Assembly (NCBI RefSeq): GCF_041296385.1
Contig: NC_091015.1
Coordinates: forward strand, 57,726,345 to 57,790,344
Length of the DNA: 64,000 bases
Reading direction: 5' to 3'
Source: Aphelocoma coerulescens
Taxonomy: Eukaryota; Chordata; Aves; Passeriformes; Corvidae
Shown here piece after piece: positions 13,097-28,400 of the stretch. The translations under genes were made by a program, and so were the position numbers. The stretch's first letter is position 1; each line of letters begins with the position of its first letter. The notes beneath the pieces were generated by a model. It was not told where the DNA came from and searched no databases. It saw only the letters and a program-made list of their open reading frames with translations.

Positions 13097-15249
13097 TCAT
13101 CTTACCGTGCTTTACTCAACAGAAATTTCTTTATAAAATGAGTTCCCCATATTGTTACACTTAAGATTTCTGAAGACAACATCATTTTTCACTGGCAATG
13201 TACAAGAAGACCACAGAATCTTAAAACAAAAAAAAAGCTATCCATAAATTTCCCCAAGAAAACATATACAAGTGGAAAATAATCTTGCAACATACATCTA
13301 CCATCCTCAAACCCAGAATAACAATGCCTGTTCAGATGATTTTTTAAAGAAATCCTTCATAATTATTTTCTGGGAAACAAAAAGAAGGCAAGAAGAAGTG
13401 AGACATACAGCAATCAAATTGAGCTCTTCACCTGCCCTTAATATAGATTTCCTCCTTCTTCATAAAGCAATTTACAAGTGATGACTAATCATTTACATAC
13501 TACAATACGTAAAATACACTTCTGGTTGTTTGGGTGGGTTTTCAGAGGGACTCAGGTTTCCATAGAATATTTCAGGGAGAGTATAAATAGCAAAAAGGAA
13601 TCAGTCAGAAAATAGCCATTAAAAATGAGACATTTTTGCTGGAAATATGTCTCTGTTTCTCGTATGTTTCCAGGATATCTCGTTATTCAGTGATGAATGT
13701 ACTTTTTACTATTGTCAGTGCTGCAGTGACAGCACTGCTATGGAAAAACATACTGGATTATTCTCTTTCTTGCGCATCAACAGAAATGTCAGGGATGATT
13801 TGACTGTCAAAACCTTCAGTACCGAAGTGACGCAAAAGGCTGAACAAATGCACTTCTGTTTTTGATCCTCAGGTAGAAACCACAAAGCTTGTTGCTAGGC
13901 AAAACCCACCTTTTTGATATGCAAGTGAGCAAAACTTCATGGGGTGTTGGGATCTTAGCAGTCCACAGGAGCTTGTGGCAAAATTTCAGCCCCTAACTCC
14001 TTAAAGCAACTTGAGTATTGCACACAGCAATACAACAGAAAATACAGGGACCCACCAAGTCACTTGTAGATCCACTTTAATGGAAATATAATCTGTTTGT
14101 ATAGAATTTATAAGCACCAGCTGCTCAGCATACATTGTGGGATGGAAATGCTGAGTTTTTCTTAAATTCCTTTCTTTTTAACAGGATTTTCATTTCAGAA
14201 GCTGAAGGTACTACTGAGCTTGAACAACTACAGTCAGAGCTTGAAGAGAAAGGAATGGAAGAAGGCGTGGATGGTCACATACATTCATACAACACATACC
14301 ACGCAAATTCCAAGAAAAGTCTGTGGGAAGGAATACACTTAATTTAATGCAAGAGTTTAAAAACCATACCCAGAAGAACTGTCAAAAGAACAAAGAACAG
14401 AAAAGCAAGCAAAGATGTTCGAAAGCCCTATGCAACGAGCACCTGAGAGCTTAACATCAACTGAAATTCAAGACAGACATCTGAAAAAACCCGTAGAGGC
14501 CACTAGAGGTAAGCAAGCCTTTTCTGTGTTATGTATGAGATGTTTTGATGGCCTCATAGGTACACATGCTGAAGCAGGCATTTCAAGATCATTATGCTCC
14601 CAGCATGACACATGCCCTCTCTCAGAGAGGAAATTAGCAGATTTTAAGGCCAAAGAGCATACCCTTAACTGAGGGCAGGCAGCAGCAGCAGGCAGGACAG
14701 AACTCTGACAGAGTGAAATCCAAGGGCTAGTCTTCAGACAAATCTGCCAAGCATAGAGGTAAAAGTCATTCCAAAGCCCACACAGATCCTGCTACTGAAA
14801 ACTTGCTGATACTGGGCTTATCTATACACCAGGATCCTTCTCATCCCATTGTGATTCTCCACTCTCATGAATGGTTTCCATGAGCTGGAAGCAGAGTTGC
14901 CAGTTAGGATTTCCCCTATGTGATATAAACCTCACCCATACATATCAAGAGAGGTTTAAATTATTATTCCTATTTCACTCATCAGACTCCTGGAAGCCAC
15001 TGGAAATGGAATACAGCATTATTTTATCAGTAGATTATCAGCATTATTTTAAGATTATCAGTACTGATTGTCTCAATTTTGCCAGATTCTTATGGCTTAA
15101 ACCATAAACTTCCTGTTATTTGATGTTTACTTAAATATTCTGGTTTCTACCATTAAAGCAAATCAAAGAAAATCTCAGGTTTCAGAATGAAAACAAAAGT
15201 TTCAACTCTCGGGCGGCTTCAAAGAAAACCTTCATGATATAAAACGTAT

Positions 15250-15385
15250 TGTTAAAAAGAAAAGGCAACAACAACAACAAAACAAAAACAAAAAACCAAA
15301 AACAAAAAAATCAAAAAAACCAACCAATGAAACCAACAAAAAATTCCAAACACCACCACCACCAAACACAAAAAAGGGAAGTAAA
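15250..15385. repeat. A/C-rich low-complexity tract
   Basis: This is a run of caacaa, caaaaa, accaacc and caccacc words on the plus strand with almost no G or T, so the ARPP21-sense strand is T/G-rich here. It is a degenerate simple repeat with no coding potential. Confidence 0.85.
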
Positions 15386-16885
15386 ATAAACCCTACAGTT
15401 TTAGATCAAATACACTACTACTCAGCCGTCAGTCTCCTATCTTTAGGACTAGTCCTAGTCTTTACATCATTAGACTGTGTGCTCCTTTTCATCGTTTTCC
15501 CCACATTTCCCAAAGAAATACGCAAATACACTTGGAAGACAAGCTTGTTGCAGTGTATTAGCATAGCAGGATAATAATCCATACCAGCTCTCATATCAAA
15601 ATGCTTTAGTATGAAAAAAAACGCAAACCCTTAAGGCTGTGAAATGCATGGAATCCTACAAGTTCATTGGTTGTTAAAAAACTGAAGACTAAACCTTAAA
15701 AAACAGGTGCAAAAATATTTTTAATGGAAGTGTTTGATGTCTTAACTTTATTTCCCACCTCCTCCTCACATTTTCCCCTCTTCATCATCACTAAAAAACC
15801 AAACAGTGTGATTGCCTGCATTTCCTGCTCCTACCTGTCACAGACCTTTGCAAATAGAAAGTTATTTAGACTCATTTACTGATGGCACTTTACCAGAGAT
15901 TGTCAGCAGACACTATTTTTTCCCAGGAGTTACTGAAACATGAGCATCTGCATACAAGCAACAGTACAGAGGCCCCTGACCCAGCTCAAGCAGGCCAGAA
16001 ATCAACCATCAGTGGCAGTGGCAGACAAATTTGACAAAAACAGGGCAGATTGAAACGCACTGAACTAGATTCCAAATCCTATACAAAAATCAGTTTTCTT
16101 TCAAAAGAGACAACTAGATGACACGGAGCACCCTCTCAGCTGAAACATCTATCTTGGAAAGGCACTGGCTTTCATCCCAATCTGCATGTGAAACCCAGTA
16201 TTTACAAATTACAGCAAGGATTCTTGAGAACAACCAAAAATTCTTTCAACAATCAAAGAAAAAACCCAGAAGCAAATCAACTTTTTGTGGTTTACACCTG
16301 ATTCCTTTTTTCAAAGGGATACTCTTGTTCCTAACAGATTGCCACCAATATTTTTCCACTTTAATCCCGTCAGACGACCTCACGTCAATGTCATCATCTT
16401 CAGCCAAGTAAAAATGATGTTCCCTCCAGCCTGTTATATTTTTGCAAAGCTAGAAGCTTTACCCAGAAAAATAAATATAGATGGCCTATAGGGAGAGTCT
16501 GCTTTGTTTTAATACTTAAGAAAAGGCTTGAAAAAAAAAAGCTCTTTTATCTGTCACAATGATCATTTGAAGTCTTCCAGGATCAGCATGAAAAGATATG
16601 AGGCTGAATGATCTGGCTAATAAATGTCACTCACACAACTTTAGTAGGATCTAAGTAAAACCCAAACTTTTAACAAGCTAATCAGATGTACAAATCAGCA
16701 CTCCTGGAATGAGCTGTTTGCTTTAGAACAGCCTTCAACACCGCCTCATGCATTTCAAACACATACGCCAAATTTTATCTCGTTCCCCGACAAAACCTGA
16801 CAAACTTCCCTAAAATCAAAGTCATTAAATTAACTGGTCTCACTGTTAGGTGGTAGAAAACAGCACAGCACTCATGACTCCAAAG

Positions 16886-16911
16886 AGAGAGAGAGAGAGA
16901 GTGAGAGTGAG
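16886..16911. repeat. (GA)n microsatellite
   Basis: A short GA dinucleotide run is followed by GTGAGAGTGAG variants, on the plus strand in the large intron. Confidence 0.85.
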
Positions 16912-19900
16912 GTTCCTAGCCATCCTCAATGCACACACGTCTCCTTGAAATACACAAAAGTCATTTTCCTTAAATTCCGTAATGAAAACAATAGCCAGCA
17001 TGGGCAAATACACAATTCAAATGGAAAGAGGGACTGAAACTCATTTTCCCAGATAATCAGGTCTATTTCTCAGCTATCAAAGATAATTATATCACAAAGT
17101 CCTCTTTAGAGACCAATAGCTTTATTTTATGACTAGAGAATGTCTAGGGAGGATGCTTTAGTAATTTTGCTGTAAGGATGTTCAAGAATCTCACTGCCTT
17201 GCCAGGACATCATCTCCATTATCCCACTGTACACATCAAATACTTTGTACATTTTTCTTACTGTGCCAATAGTTGCCCTCCAGTTTAATTAGCACTCTTG
17301 ATTTCACAATAGTTTTGTCTTCCTTTGGGAATTAACTGTACATTACCTCATCATTTGCCATCAGGTTTAAAGCTGCCAGTTAAATAGGTCTGCACTATTC
17401 CCATTACTATCTACCTCTAGTCTGTATTTTTTTCTGTCAATCAACAGTCTGCTTCCTCACTTCTCACCAAGACTACACTCTGGACACAGATGTTCCTCTA
17501 CCCATCAACACATAGTGGTGAATGCCCTAGAGGAGCACCACTTCCACGAACTCTAAAACCAGTTTAAGGACAATGAATAACACAAGGATGTCCCAGAAGG
17601 AATACTATCATTTCACTATGAACACTGATCAACAGCACAGCACAGATGAACCTGGGCTCCCCATAGAGGGGTCTCAGCAGTGCTGAGGGCAAATCAGAGC
17701 TATGGCAGAGAGTCAGAGTGTGGGAGCCACTGCAGACTGAATGGTGGGGCTACAGATACCCTGCACAAGCTCGGTGAGATAATGAAAGCTGTTTGTGTGA
17801 TGCCATGATCCACTTCTATGCATAATGAAATCTGGTAGAATATACAGTTTACATTAATTTTAATTTTTATAGAACACACACAATAATTGAGTTTAATGCA
17901 GAAGTTCTTGAAACATTTTTTGTTTCACTAAGTCAAGCTATCCCTACTCTTTCTTCCTTCAATGCCTTCTCTTTGCCATTTCTCTCAGGTAGCTACAGAT
18001 TATGTCCACTTTGCTTTACACACAGAACTACAAGATCAATTTGACTTATTTTTTTACTCAGTTCCTCCTAAAGCTTAAGGACTTGACTAGAAAAGCCAAG
18101 CACTGTGCATCTGTATTTTGAGCATATATGCCTTTGAAGAACTCAGTCTAAGCAGACTGCAGGTAAAAAACGAGCAGCCAGCTAAGCCATCTTTCATCAT
18201 TCACTAATAACCAAACATAAAGCAGTCAAGTCTAAGGGGGGGGGAAAAGAGCCCACAACATCCCTAAACAAAAGGAACAAAACAATTTCGTACACTAGCA
18301 CAGTATTTTACTAAAGCACAGAACACTCAGGTAATGGATGGCCCATAAACTTGTGAGCAATTTCTTTACACTTCTTCCAACATCACCATGGATGGAGGCA
18401 TAAACAGAATGAAAATACATCAGAAACTGACCAAGTATCACTGAGCCTCACATGTGCTTCTCCTGATTTTTTTCTTTCTCAATTTCTATAATAGCCCCTA
18501 TATTTCATCCTGCCATTTCCTGACAAATTAGGTGCATTTTCACTAGCACTAGCTTAATTGGCAAATCCTGAAAGAAAATAATTGCTAAGAGCAAAGCAGC
18601 ATTACACTGATGAAACAGACCTGAACTTAACAACTAGAATTGCCTTAGCAGACAAACACTGACTGCAAAACAGCAAAAAGCTTTCATATAAGAATTGAAA
18701 GACAAAAAACAAAAACTATTTTCTTCCAAAAGTCTCTTCTGATTACCAGAATTAAACATATCAGCTATTCCTTCTTTCCTAAAGCCATTTTCTGAAACAA
18801 ACCCATTTTGCAGCTGAAGTAAAATTCTTCATTCCAGGAAAAAAAAAAAAAAGCAAAACCAATAAAGATTAAAAAACAAAATCAAAAAAGCACCATCATA
18901 CACTATGAGACATTGCCCCACACACTCTGCTGCTCAGAAAGTGCACTTACACTTTCCAAATTCAAACACAATTCATATCATGCTTGTTTTAATGCCGAGT
19001 AAGTTTTCCAAACTCATATTCCAGCCAAGTCTCCACTATCAAAATAACAAAGGCTGGATAGACCCTTTGAGAGTTCCCAGTACCAGATGATTTTATGCTA
19101 TTTAATATATAATTTTATTAATTCTTCTTTATCGACAATGGCACATTCCTAAAATTTCTTTGATTTTGTTTATCAGAAAATATACTGGAATACAAATGCT
19201 TTGTTGATGACTTCTTTTGTGCATTAGTAGACTTAGGAGAGCAACATCCAGTGAGAACAGTTTACATACACAAAGTCTTATCAAGTACACTCATTCTGCT
19301 ATAAACTGCTTTTCTGTCTAAAATCTTGCAAGACATATGGACAAGATTTTGGCAGTTTTCAATCAAGTCTGGAGATGGCCTGGTTTTAACTTTGACTCTA
19401 AAGAATGGCTATTTTTCCACATCAGATCCACATGCCCTTTTTCTCGTTGTTGGAAGCCCATCTGAAGAAAAAGAAAATTAAGGCAGAGACATCATCTTTC
19501 TGCCCTAATACTACAGAGAAACTAAAACCACATATAATAGATATAAATATCTATATGAAAATATATTTTTTATTTATTTAATCTATACATATATTTACAT
19601 TTTAATATAGGCATCTTTGTACTTTATGAAAAGACATTAATCCCATTTTGTTGGTTGCAATTTTGTCTGGTGTCAGGCAATGCAGTAAAGTAATAAATAC
19701 CACACATTAAAAAAAAAGAAGCCTTAAGTATGTTATGGATTGTATTTAATACTCTATGTTGTCATGGTTTCAAAAGGAAATTAAGAAAAATGCTAATTTT
19801 AAGTATAAATTAGAAGTCAAAAGGCCTAATGAGTAAATGCTTGTTATAAAAGCCAATGAAACCATTAGACATTTTTGCACAATGCTCCAAGCACTGGAGT

Positions 19901-22900
19901 GCCAAATAACCTCAACTTATGCTCACCCATAGAAATAACAAAGAAATCAAGCTTTATAACTTTTGTCACTTCCCTTGTCCTGTGAAAAACCAGAGATTAA
20001 AACCCCTACTGAGATGTGTACTGATATACATTTGCTCCTTAGCACCATCAGTATAATATGTGACACACTGCAATTAACTGCTGAAGAAACAAAGACAGAC
20101 ATTCAACTACAAAATACCAATCAGGTATTTACACTGTCACTCTAATGGCCAGCAAGAGGAAGAAATCCTCTTCAGAACCAGTAACAATAGTCAAGAGAGA
20201 AAAGGCAGAAGCTCAGGTTCACAGAACAGGCAATGCCAGTTCACAGATTTGCAGCTTTGGCTTCTGAAAAGATCTTGCCAGAAACCCTGTGGTTTCAACA
20301 TTATGTTTGCCTTTTCCAGTGGGCAATTCCAGGCTCCCTGTGATACTGCAAGCAGAAGAAAAGGCAGAAAAAGTATTTCAATACCTGATTGTGTTTTTCA
20401 GAGTAGAAATTATGACATATTTATGAGAGAGATAAGCAGCTTTGTTAAAAATGTAATTGGCCACCCCACATACACCCAGCCAGAAAGCTTCATGACACAC
20501 AAACTAATAAAGAGCAATGAATACACAGAAGAAATCAAATATTCAAGCCAATGACTCCAAGGAATATGTTCTATTAAATTTAAACTAGAAAAAAAAATTT
20601 AATCCAAAAGGACATTCAAAAAAACAATCAGAAAACAGTGAGCTTTTTCAGTACTTTAAATCTTGTTATACAGATTGAAGTCTCCAGAAGTTCAAATATG
20701 ATTTTAAAAAAAACTCCTATAATCTCAAAAATTGTATTTACCTGTGGTGAAACAATCTGTCTTACTTGGCACTAGAAACCACTAACTACATCAATGATCT
20801 AAAAATACTGAGATTTAAATTACAGGAGAGAGGTGTGGGACCAAAACTCTACAGCCTGCAATACATTTGATTTCCACTGCAGAATAGCCATATCATCACA
20901 TTTTTTTCATTGCTCAGTATTAGGGAAAACAAAAATATGATTATCAAGCACAACACCAGAATCACAGAGCAGAATATATTGCATGAAATTTGAAGAAGAA
21001 AAATGTAGGTGGAAGGACTTTACTGCCTATGATATATATTAGAGACAGCTCTATGCCACAAGCCCTTTAAGTAAAGATGTATTTTCAGGCTTGAGTTCCA
21101 GTCTGGCCCTTAAATGAGACTGTTATACAGGACTTTAATTTTATAAGTTTTTTGAAAAATAAAAGACTTTTTTAAACAATTCAAGATGGTATCTCTAAGA
21201 TTTCAGAATTTAATCAGTACTTTGGAACTTCAGTTTCTCTAAATTATTTAACTAAAAATTTGTATTGGCTGTTTATGTATATTTTAGTGGTATTCAACCA
21301 CATAATCCAGTGACTCTTTTTTCTCCCTCTAAACGTTTTAAAAAGTTCACCTGTGAATTAAGTATTTTTCACCTATTTAACCATATTTTGAGTATAGGCT
21401 GACCTTGCCCTTCCAAGAACTGAAACCATCCTGTTGTGTAAAACAGAAAGTCTGTTTGGTTAATTAGCTCTTTGTATGTAATACTATGTTATTTGAGCCT
21501 CAGGATTTATTTTGATACCTTCAAGATTTTCAAAGGCTGATGAAACATGACACAACTATGAGAAAGGGCACGTCAGTAACCACTTCTGTCACTGTAAACC
21601 CAGTTCTCCTCAGAACTGTGACCCTTCTTCCAAACCACCCTTCCTAAAAAGAAAAGGCCTTATCCTTGGCATCCTTTATTGTAACATGTCAAAGTGCAAT
21701 GGCAAGAATTTATGCCTTTTTCTGCCGATGTTAAAATGTATGTGCCTGAGAACTTTACGCAAAAGACAATATAGTAATTTACTGTATGCTTTGCTTCATG
21801 TATGACACACTCTACAGCAAAACAAATCTTCTGGTCAAATACTGATTAAAAACCTTTATCTGCTGTACAATTTGAGACACTGAGAAGAGGGAAAGAGAAC
21901 TGCAGTTTCATACAGAAGAATCAAGCAAACTATTCCACAAACAGTATTATAAGTGCTACAATACCTCAAAATCACACAATTGTGTCATTCAGTTTATAAG
22001 TATTCATTTCAATAAATAAATAAATAATCAAACACACCCTCCCTTTCCCCCTCTGCCCCAAATTCCAAGTAAACAGATCCTGTTTCAAAATGGGGTTAAA
22101 ACACCCTGGGGCTTGCTATGTATAGGTGCTGACTATAAGCAAGCTTACCACTATTCCAAGTTTTAGGAGATACCATCAGAAGCAAGGGTAAATAACCACA
22201 CACTACCAACTCTGCTAGAGAATCAGTGAACTTCCAATCATGCATGACTTTCAAAAAAATCCGTATCATTGAGTGAAAATTTCACTCCATTATGGAAACA
22301 AAAAAAATCCCAGTCTAAAATACCAAAACTTTTATTACCATAAGAAATACCTCTTTGTGATTAAATGAGTAATCACTTGACAGTATAAGTTATGGCCATA
22401 TTGTAAAAAAACTTGAGAGGACTTGAAAAACTAATTTTACAACAAAATATATTTGATATCAACTTTAGCTGCTAGATATTTTAGTTATTTTCAAAAATAA
22501 TTCAAATAGTTGTATCTCTGAGCAACATTCTCTCTTCTCCTTGAAACCTCACACTTCCAGACTGTCAGCTGGGTTTCCTGTATGCTGATTAGGATTAACT
22601 GGGCTGAATTTTTTTCCTTTTGCTATTGCCTAGGCTTCTATATTGCACAGGTGATCCTTCACTGCTCTTACAGAAGAGCATTGGCTTTTAAATGCATGTA
22701 CTATATATACATAATAACCTGGAAAGTTTCATTTTCTTCCCTTAGAAGTCCAGCAGAAAAGAAGGTAATAAAACTGCTGCATACCTCGAAAAATAAGGTA
22801 TCTAGCAGTAAGCTCAGTTCTGGAATTTACTTTTAATTGGATACATAGCTGTCTCCAGTCAGAGAACTTATGGGCACACTATAGGTTGTCCTCTAAATAG

Positions 22901-25384
22901 CAAAGTAACATCTTCAGAAAATATCCACTATTTAGGAGGGACCAAGCACAGGTCCACCAGCAACTCCTGCAATTGCACCATGCAGTCCAATATGCTAAAG
23001 GTTCAACAGCACCAATAAAGCTAGGTTTGAGTCAAGTTAAGAATTGGGCCAGAAAAGCCCTGATCCTTAGAAGCTCCTGCATGCAGTAATATTTCTCTCT
23101 TCTTTCTACCACTCTTCTGAATCTTGGTCCTCCTAAAAAAGTTTCTGAGTTAGACAGCCAGCTCATGGAAAACAAACGTTCAAGTTAGTACCTCCATGTT
23201 AGTACAGGACCATAAAATAGTTGGGTTTATTAATAGTAAATCTTATCTTGACCTATAAACAAGGAGTCTTGAGGCTGTGGCTGTCAGAGCTTTTCTCACA
23301 GTACACCTTCCAACACCAATTCAAGATTGTCAGCAACTGCAAAGATAACACCTGTGAAGCCAAAGCATTTCAGATAGCACTGTGCTTTTAAAGTCTAATT
23401 TGCCATTTTTACTGGAATTAAGAAATGAAAAGGATTACATCCTGTATGATGAAGGAAATACTTTTTAATCTGTGTTTGTCCAGAATCCTCCACATTTTGA
23501 CAGGAGCTGCTTGGAGCTACCATAATATAGGAAGCAAGTGCACCAAAATGAGACAAGAATGGAGTAAGTATGTTTAGGGAGAAAGCCAAATCTCTACTAA
23601 AAATGTCGAACACCTATCATCATTCTGTTAATTAGAATATAGAATAAAGGACAACAACAAATATAAAGATACCTAAACATTCATAAATCTCCAAGGACAG
23701 CTAGACACCAAAATATCACAGACCCGTATGAAAATTCGAGTTTCTTATCAGAATAGAATAAAAGCAAACAGAATTTCTGCACTTGAACTCCAATTATAGC
23801 AAGTTAAACAAAATTATTGTAAATGCAATACCCTGCTGTTGATTATAAACTATCCTACTGCTCCATAAAAATTCCTCTTGATTTAAATTAGAGTCATAAG
23901 AGGAGGATGATGGTGGAAAACCTGAAAAATGACACTGAAAATGAAACTATCTTCTTGAACTAAACAGAAATTATCAGACTCTCACAAGGCCAGTCTCAGA
24001 TCAATCTTCCTGGTCCTGCAAGTTACATATGAAGTCTTCATTGTCTGACAGCTAAAACATTCAAACATTAGAACCAAATCAAACAGATTAAAAGAAGGGT
24101 GAGACTGAAAGCAGACAAAAAGGAGATGACCACAGCTCAGGAATCCCACCACTGGACTAGAGAACAGAGCAAGACTTGCTGCGCTGCCAGAGCAGCTTGC
24201 AGAGGTGAGCTTCAGCACTCATCGTCAGTTTACCTCTGCTCAGGTGAGGGCTTTAGTAACATTCCTGACATCTACATGGTGCAGCCTTGGCACAGGAACT
24301 GTTAATTGTATGGCAGGACGAAAACGAGAGGCTTGCTAGCCGCAAAACAGTATGACACTTACGAGTCAGCAGAATACAAACACAATTTAAATGTCCCTTT
24401 AGTTGTCTGTAAGCCAAGGAGGTAACATTTCAACCTGTTTTTCTAAAACATTTATCCAAGATCATTTAGAAGAATGTACTGAGATGTAATGTGACTGTAA
24501 TGGAGCTCACTGTTTAGCCTTTTCATTTCACCACATACTGTAATTTATTTGTTCTTGTAACAGTTTTCATTAAATAAAAGAGGAGGACTGGTTGCTATGA
24601 ATTTTTCACAGGGATATCAGGATGGCATTCATGACCTGATTTTTATCACCAGTGGGCATGAGAAAAAAATTCCCATGCAAAAGGAAAAGAAATACAGTAA
24701 TGTTACATTTCAAAAGATATTTTAAAAACACAGAAGTCAAGATTTTCAAAGTGATGGCTCCCACAGAATACATAACATGTCATAAGGAATATTCCTTATT
24801 GCTATATTGTAAGTTTTATGCAATTTAGCCTAGTTATTACAGTTGTGGGAACCATAAGCAGCCATCCTGACAATTTCATTCTCAACTGCAATGCAGCACT
24901 AAGGGAGTTTTGGTACTTAATTTTCCTGTTTATTTCAAAAATGAGGGAGGATAAGGAAGGGAGGAAAAGATACAAGGAAACAGCGCAAGAAAAATGCAGA
25001 AGAATATTGTCATTTCTGTGTGTTCTAATTGTTTGAATCTGCAGTGAATTTGGTATTTAAAAAGAGCTGAGAGCATGGAGTATTAGGAAAACCAGTACTT
25101 ACCCTAATCCACTTTTAAAACACCATGCAGGCAAATCTGTTATCCCTGGAATGTATTACCCTGCTATGGGCACTAACACCCGCACCATTAGATCCCCTTT
25201 TTTGTGTCCCCAGTTACGAATGCAGCGAGCCAAGGAAAGGCCTATGTCTGTTGGACAACGGAAAAACCTTACATTTTCTGTTAACAGTAGCCAGATCTTC
25301 TCTATTCAGAAGGAAATTCTTCAGTCTACAACAATATGATACCAAAAAAAATACCAAGTGACAATGGCTTCTGAAGATGGACAA

Positions 25385-25460
25385 GTCCTGCGCACGGCCA
25401 GGAGTTGGGCTCAAAGATCCTCGTGGGTCCCCTGTACCTCAGCTTATTCTGTGATTCAAT
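25385..25460 (+). mobile_element. CR1 LINE 3'-end fragment (5'-truncated)
   Basis: The segment contains aggagttgggctcaaagat, followed by cctcgtgggtcccctgtacc, then cagcttattctgtgattcaa. This follows the order of the avian CR1 3' end (GGTTGGA.T.GATC, then GGTCCCTTCCAAC, then ATTCTRTGATTC terminal words) with several substitutions. No CR1 reverse-transcriptase reading frame is present upstream, so this is a small, diverged, truncated copy. It supports a sauropsid, most likely avian, source. Confidence 0.75.
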
Positions 25461-28400
25461 ACAAAGGGAAGCAATATTCCCTCTTTTTTTTATCCCCAGG
25501 AGAGAGATAAGAGGTCTATGGCCTAACCCACCTTCCTAAGACATATGAAGAAACATTATCTTGTAACTTTTATGACATTTGCTGCTGTTATTTTTTCAGT
25601 TTGCATGTTTATTACCTTCCCATCCCCATTTCGTCTTCTCGATGCAGAAAAAGCCTGTGAAACTGCATGACAGCAAAACCAGTAGGACTCAACCAACCCT
25701 TTAAGTATTACTACAACTCTGAATACTAATCATTGTAACTTCTAGATTTGGAGATCATTCTCATAAAAAAGGCAAACAAACCCCCCAAACCCACCTCCCC
25801 CCACACACTTCTTGTTCAAAGAGCTTTGTATTTACATCTTTAATTTCATCCCCCAACCCTGAGTTCCCCACCCATTTAGACACAAAGCAATTTTTAAAGA
25901 GCAAAAGATTCTTGCCACTGGACAAGTCTTCCTTTGTCTGTTTTCTCCAAGAAAAGTATCCAAACACATTATTGCTTCTGAAAATTCAAATTTCAAAACC
26001 ACAAGACGATAAAAAAATCCCTGATTTTCTTTTAGAAGTGTATTTGAAGAACAAGGAATAGAGAAGGAGTTCACTGCTCCTTCCTTCATCTGGTCTTTTT
26101 CAATCATTATCTGAACCATTACCATCTTAAAGTCAGGCAAATTTTAGCCTGCTACTAGTCTGACAGGATAAATAGGAATAAAAAAATCTGAGGCTCTTTA
26201 CGTTTGTATTATGACTGTAGCCAAAGACAGGTGCAAAGGCTGCCAACTGTAATTGCTCACATATTACCTTATGCCTAATGTTGCATTTTTTTTGTTATTC
26301 AACCAAAGGTTAGAATTTGAAAGATTAATGGTCTCCTAAATGATACTATCTGATAGAACTGCCCAAATTTCAACTGCTAGGTTCAACAAAGGGTCTTTCT
26401 TGCTTCTTGGAAATCTTTGTTCTGGGAAACATTAAGACCTCACAGAATCAAAATACCAAGGCACTGACAGAATAGAAAAATACTGAGATAGACAAGCAGC
26501 CTCCAGCATTCATACTGGTGGCTTGACAACTCAGAATGGAACAATGAGGCAGGATTTGTTTGAGTGACAGCTGAGTGAAACCTGTTCCCGTCATCTTACT
26601 CTACCAAAACCACCATCTCCCTGAAACACACTTCCTTTGACTAATAAAATTTCTACAAAACCAACATGTCCCAAAATATTTACCTATGCAACCAAAAATA
26701 TTTACAGAATCAAGCTTCACTCACTGCAAGTGGCTTGTCACCAATTCTATAAAATCAAAGAAAGAATAGCTGTAGCAGAAGAAAGGCAATGATGGATCTT
26801 TTCAACAATGCCTTTAAAACCAACAGTTAAGAAGAAGCCCAACACTTGTAAATATTCTGTCTGCTGTGTGCAATTCTGATCTACACTCCTTTGAGTTGCT
26901 GAGACCAGAAGGTCACAATGGAAATTTTTCATACGTTGTCAGGACTGGCCTGATTCTTGGCTGTCTTGTCTACCTAAAAATCTTTCATCTCTCATGTTCT
27001 GGCTACAATCAGAGCATGACAAGAATATTACTGTTTCAAAGGCTCTGGCATATAGACATTTTCATACTTAGGACAGCCTAAGAAATGAAGTATCTCTACA
27101 TTTCAGTACATTGCATATGCATAAACAGGACACATCAGTTTGCTATTTACACAGCTGCCTAAAAACACTCTTATGATATAGAGAACTAAGAGCATTGGCA
27201 AGAATACTGGGCAGTATTAAAAACACAAACCAGGAAAGAAAACACAAAGTAAAATAGGCATTTGAAAGGTATTCTTAATCCTGTAACTTTCCAAAAATCA
27301 ATGAACTATGTTTAGGTTTATCAATATCATAACAAAGGTATCAATATCATAACTGTTTCAAACTGAAGGCATGCACTCAGTGGGAAATGCTTTCTCACTC
27401 ACTGTTAGGAAGAATGTGACTTACCTTCTTGAAAAAATAAAACCCTGATGATACAAGTGCATGTCTCCCATGTTCTGGCTGCATGAATGTGGATCTCTGC
27501 CTCTATTTCTCAATTTGCCTCCCACCTATGCCTGTTCAGTGTAAAGGTCCCTTTTTTCAGTGTGTGGGACTAAAAAGGGATCTTGGTGTAAACGCTAAGC
27601 GCAACTGAAAAATACAACTCTTACGGATATTTCATAAGGGAGCCTAGTATCAGTTTTTTAAAACAATTTGTAACACTTGTTTCCCTCCTCAAAGGGTTTT
27701 TCAGCATAAAAACTTTTGAAGTATGACGTTGAAGAGCAGGGATAATCAAGAGAGTCAGTTTCCTTGTTTTTGGAGAGTACCACCACTAGCATCATAACAA
27801 CTAATAGGCTAATCCCTGGAAAATGACAACACACTTGGCTGTCCAAGCCTCGTTCATGGAGCATTGCAAAATAACTTGCCTGCCGTTGGTAAAGAACACA
27901 CTGCTAGAAGAACTCTTCTAGAGGATACTCTTTCCCTTCCATTCATTATGAACATGCCTCACTATTATCCTCTGAACTGTAAAACAGATATCCCAAGTGT
28001 TTAACTTCTGGACAGCTACTTTTTTGGGGACTGCCAAGGGTTCAAATGCAATACGAGAAACCTGTTTCAATTTCAGTGGAAGTCATTTTCTCAGTATGCG
28101 AACATTTAGTATCTTGTAACAATTGATTCACATATCAGACTGCACTGACTCCTCGCCACAGCAGAATTAACAGTATTCCAGCTGAAGTTGTGATTGGCAA
28201 AGCTACTGATGCAACCCTCCCACTCCACAGTCTGCTGTGTGGCTGAGGATTGTAATTCCAACCATGTATTTACACACATCATATTAAGGGCCTCAAGATC
28301 AGCTTACCTCCTTCTATTCTGAAAAAGCTCTGCCTTCTATTGAAATCAAAGCTCTTCTCATTTTAACACAAACATTGAAGATTTTGCATGAGTGACCTGA

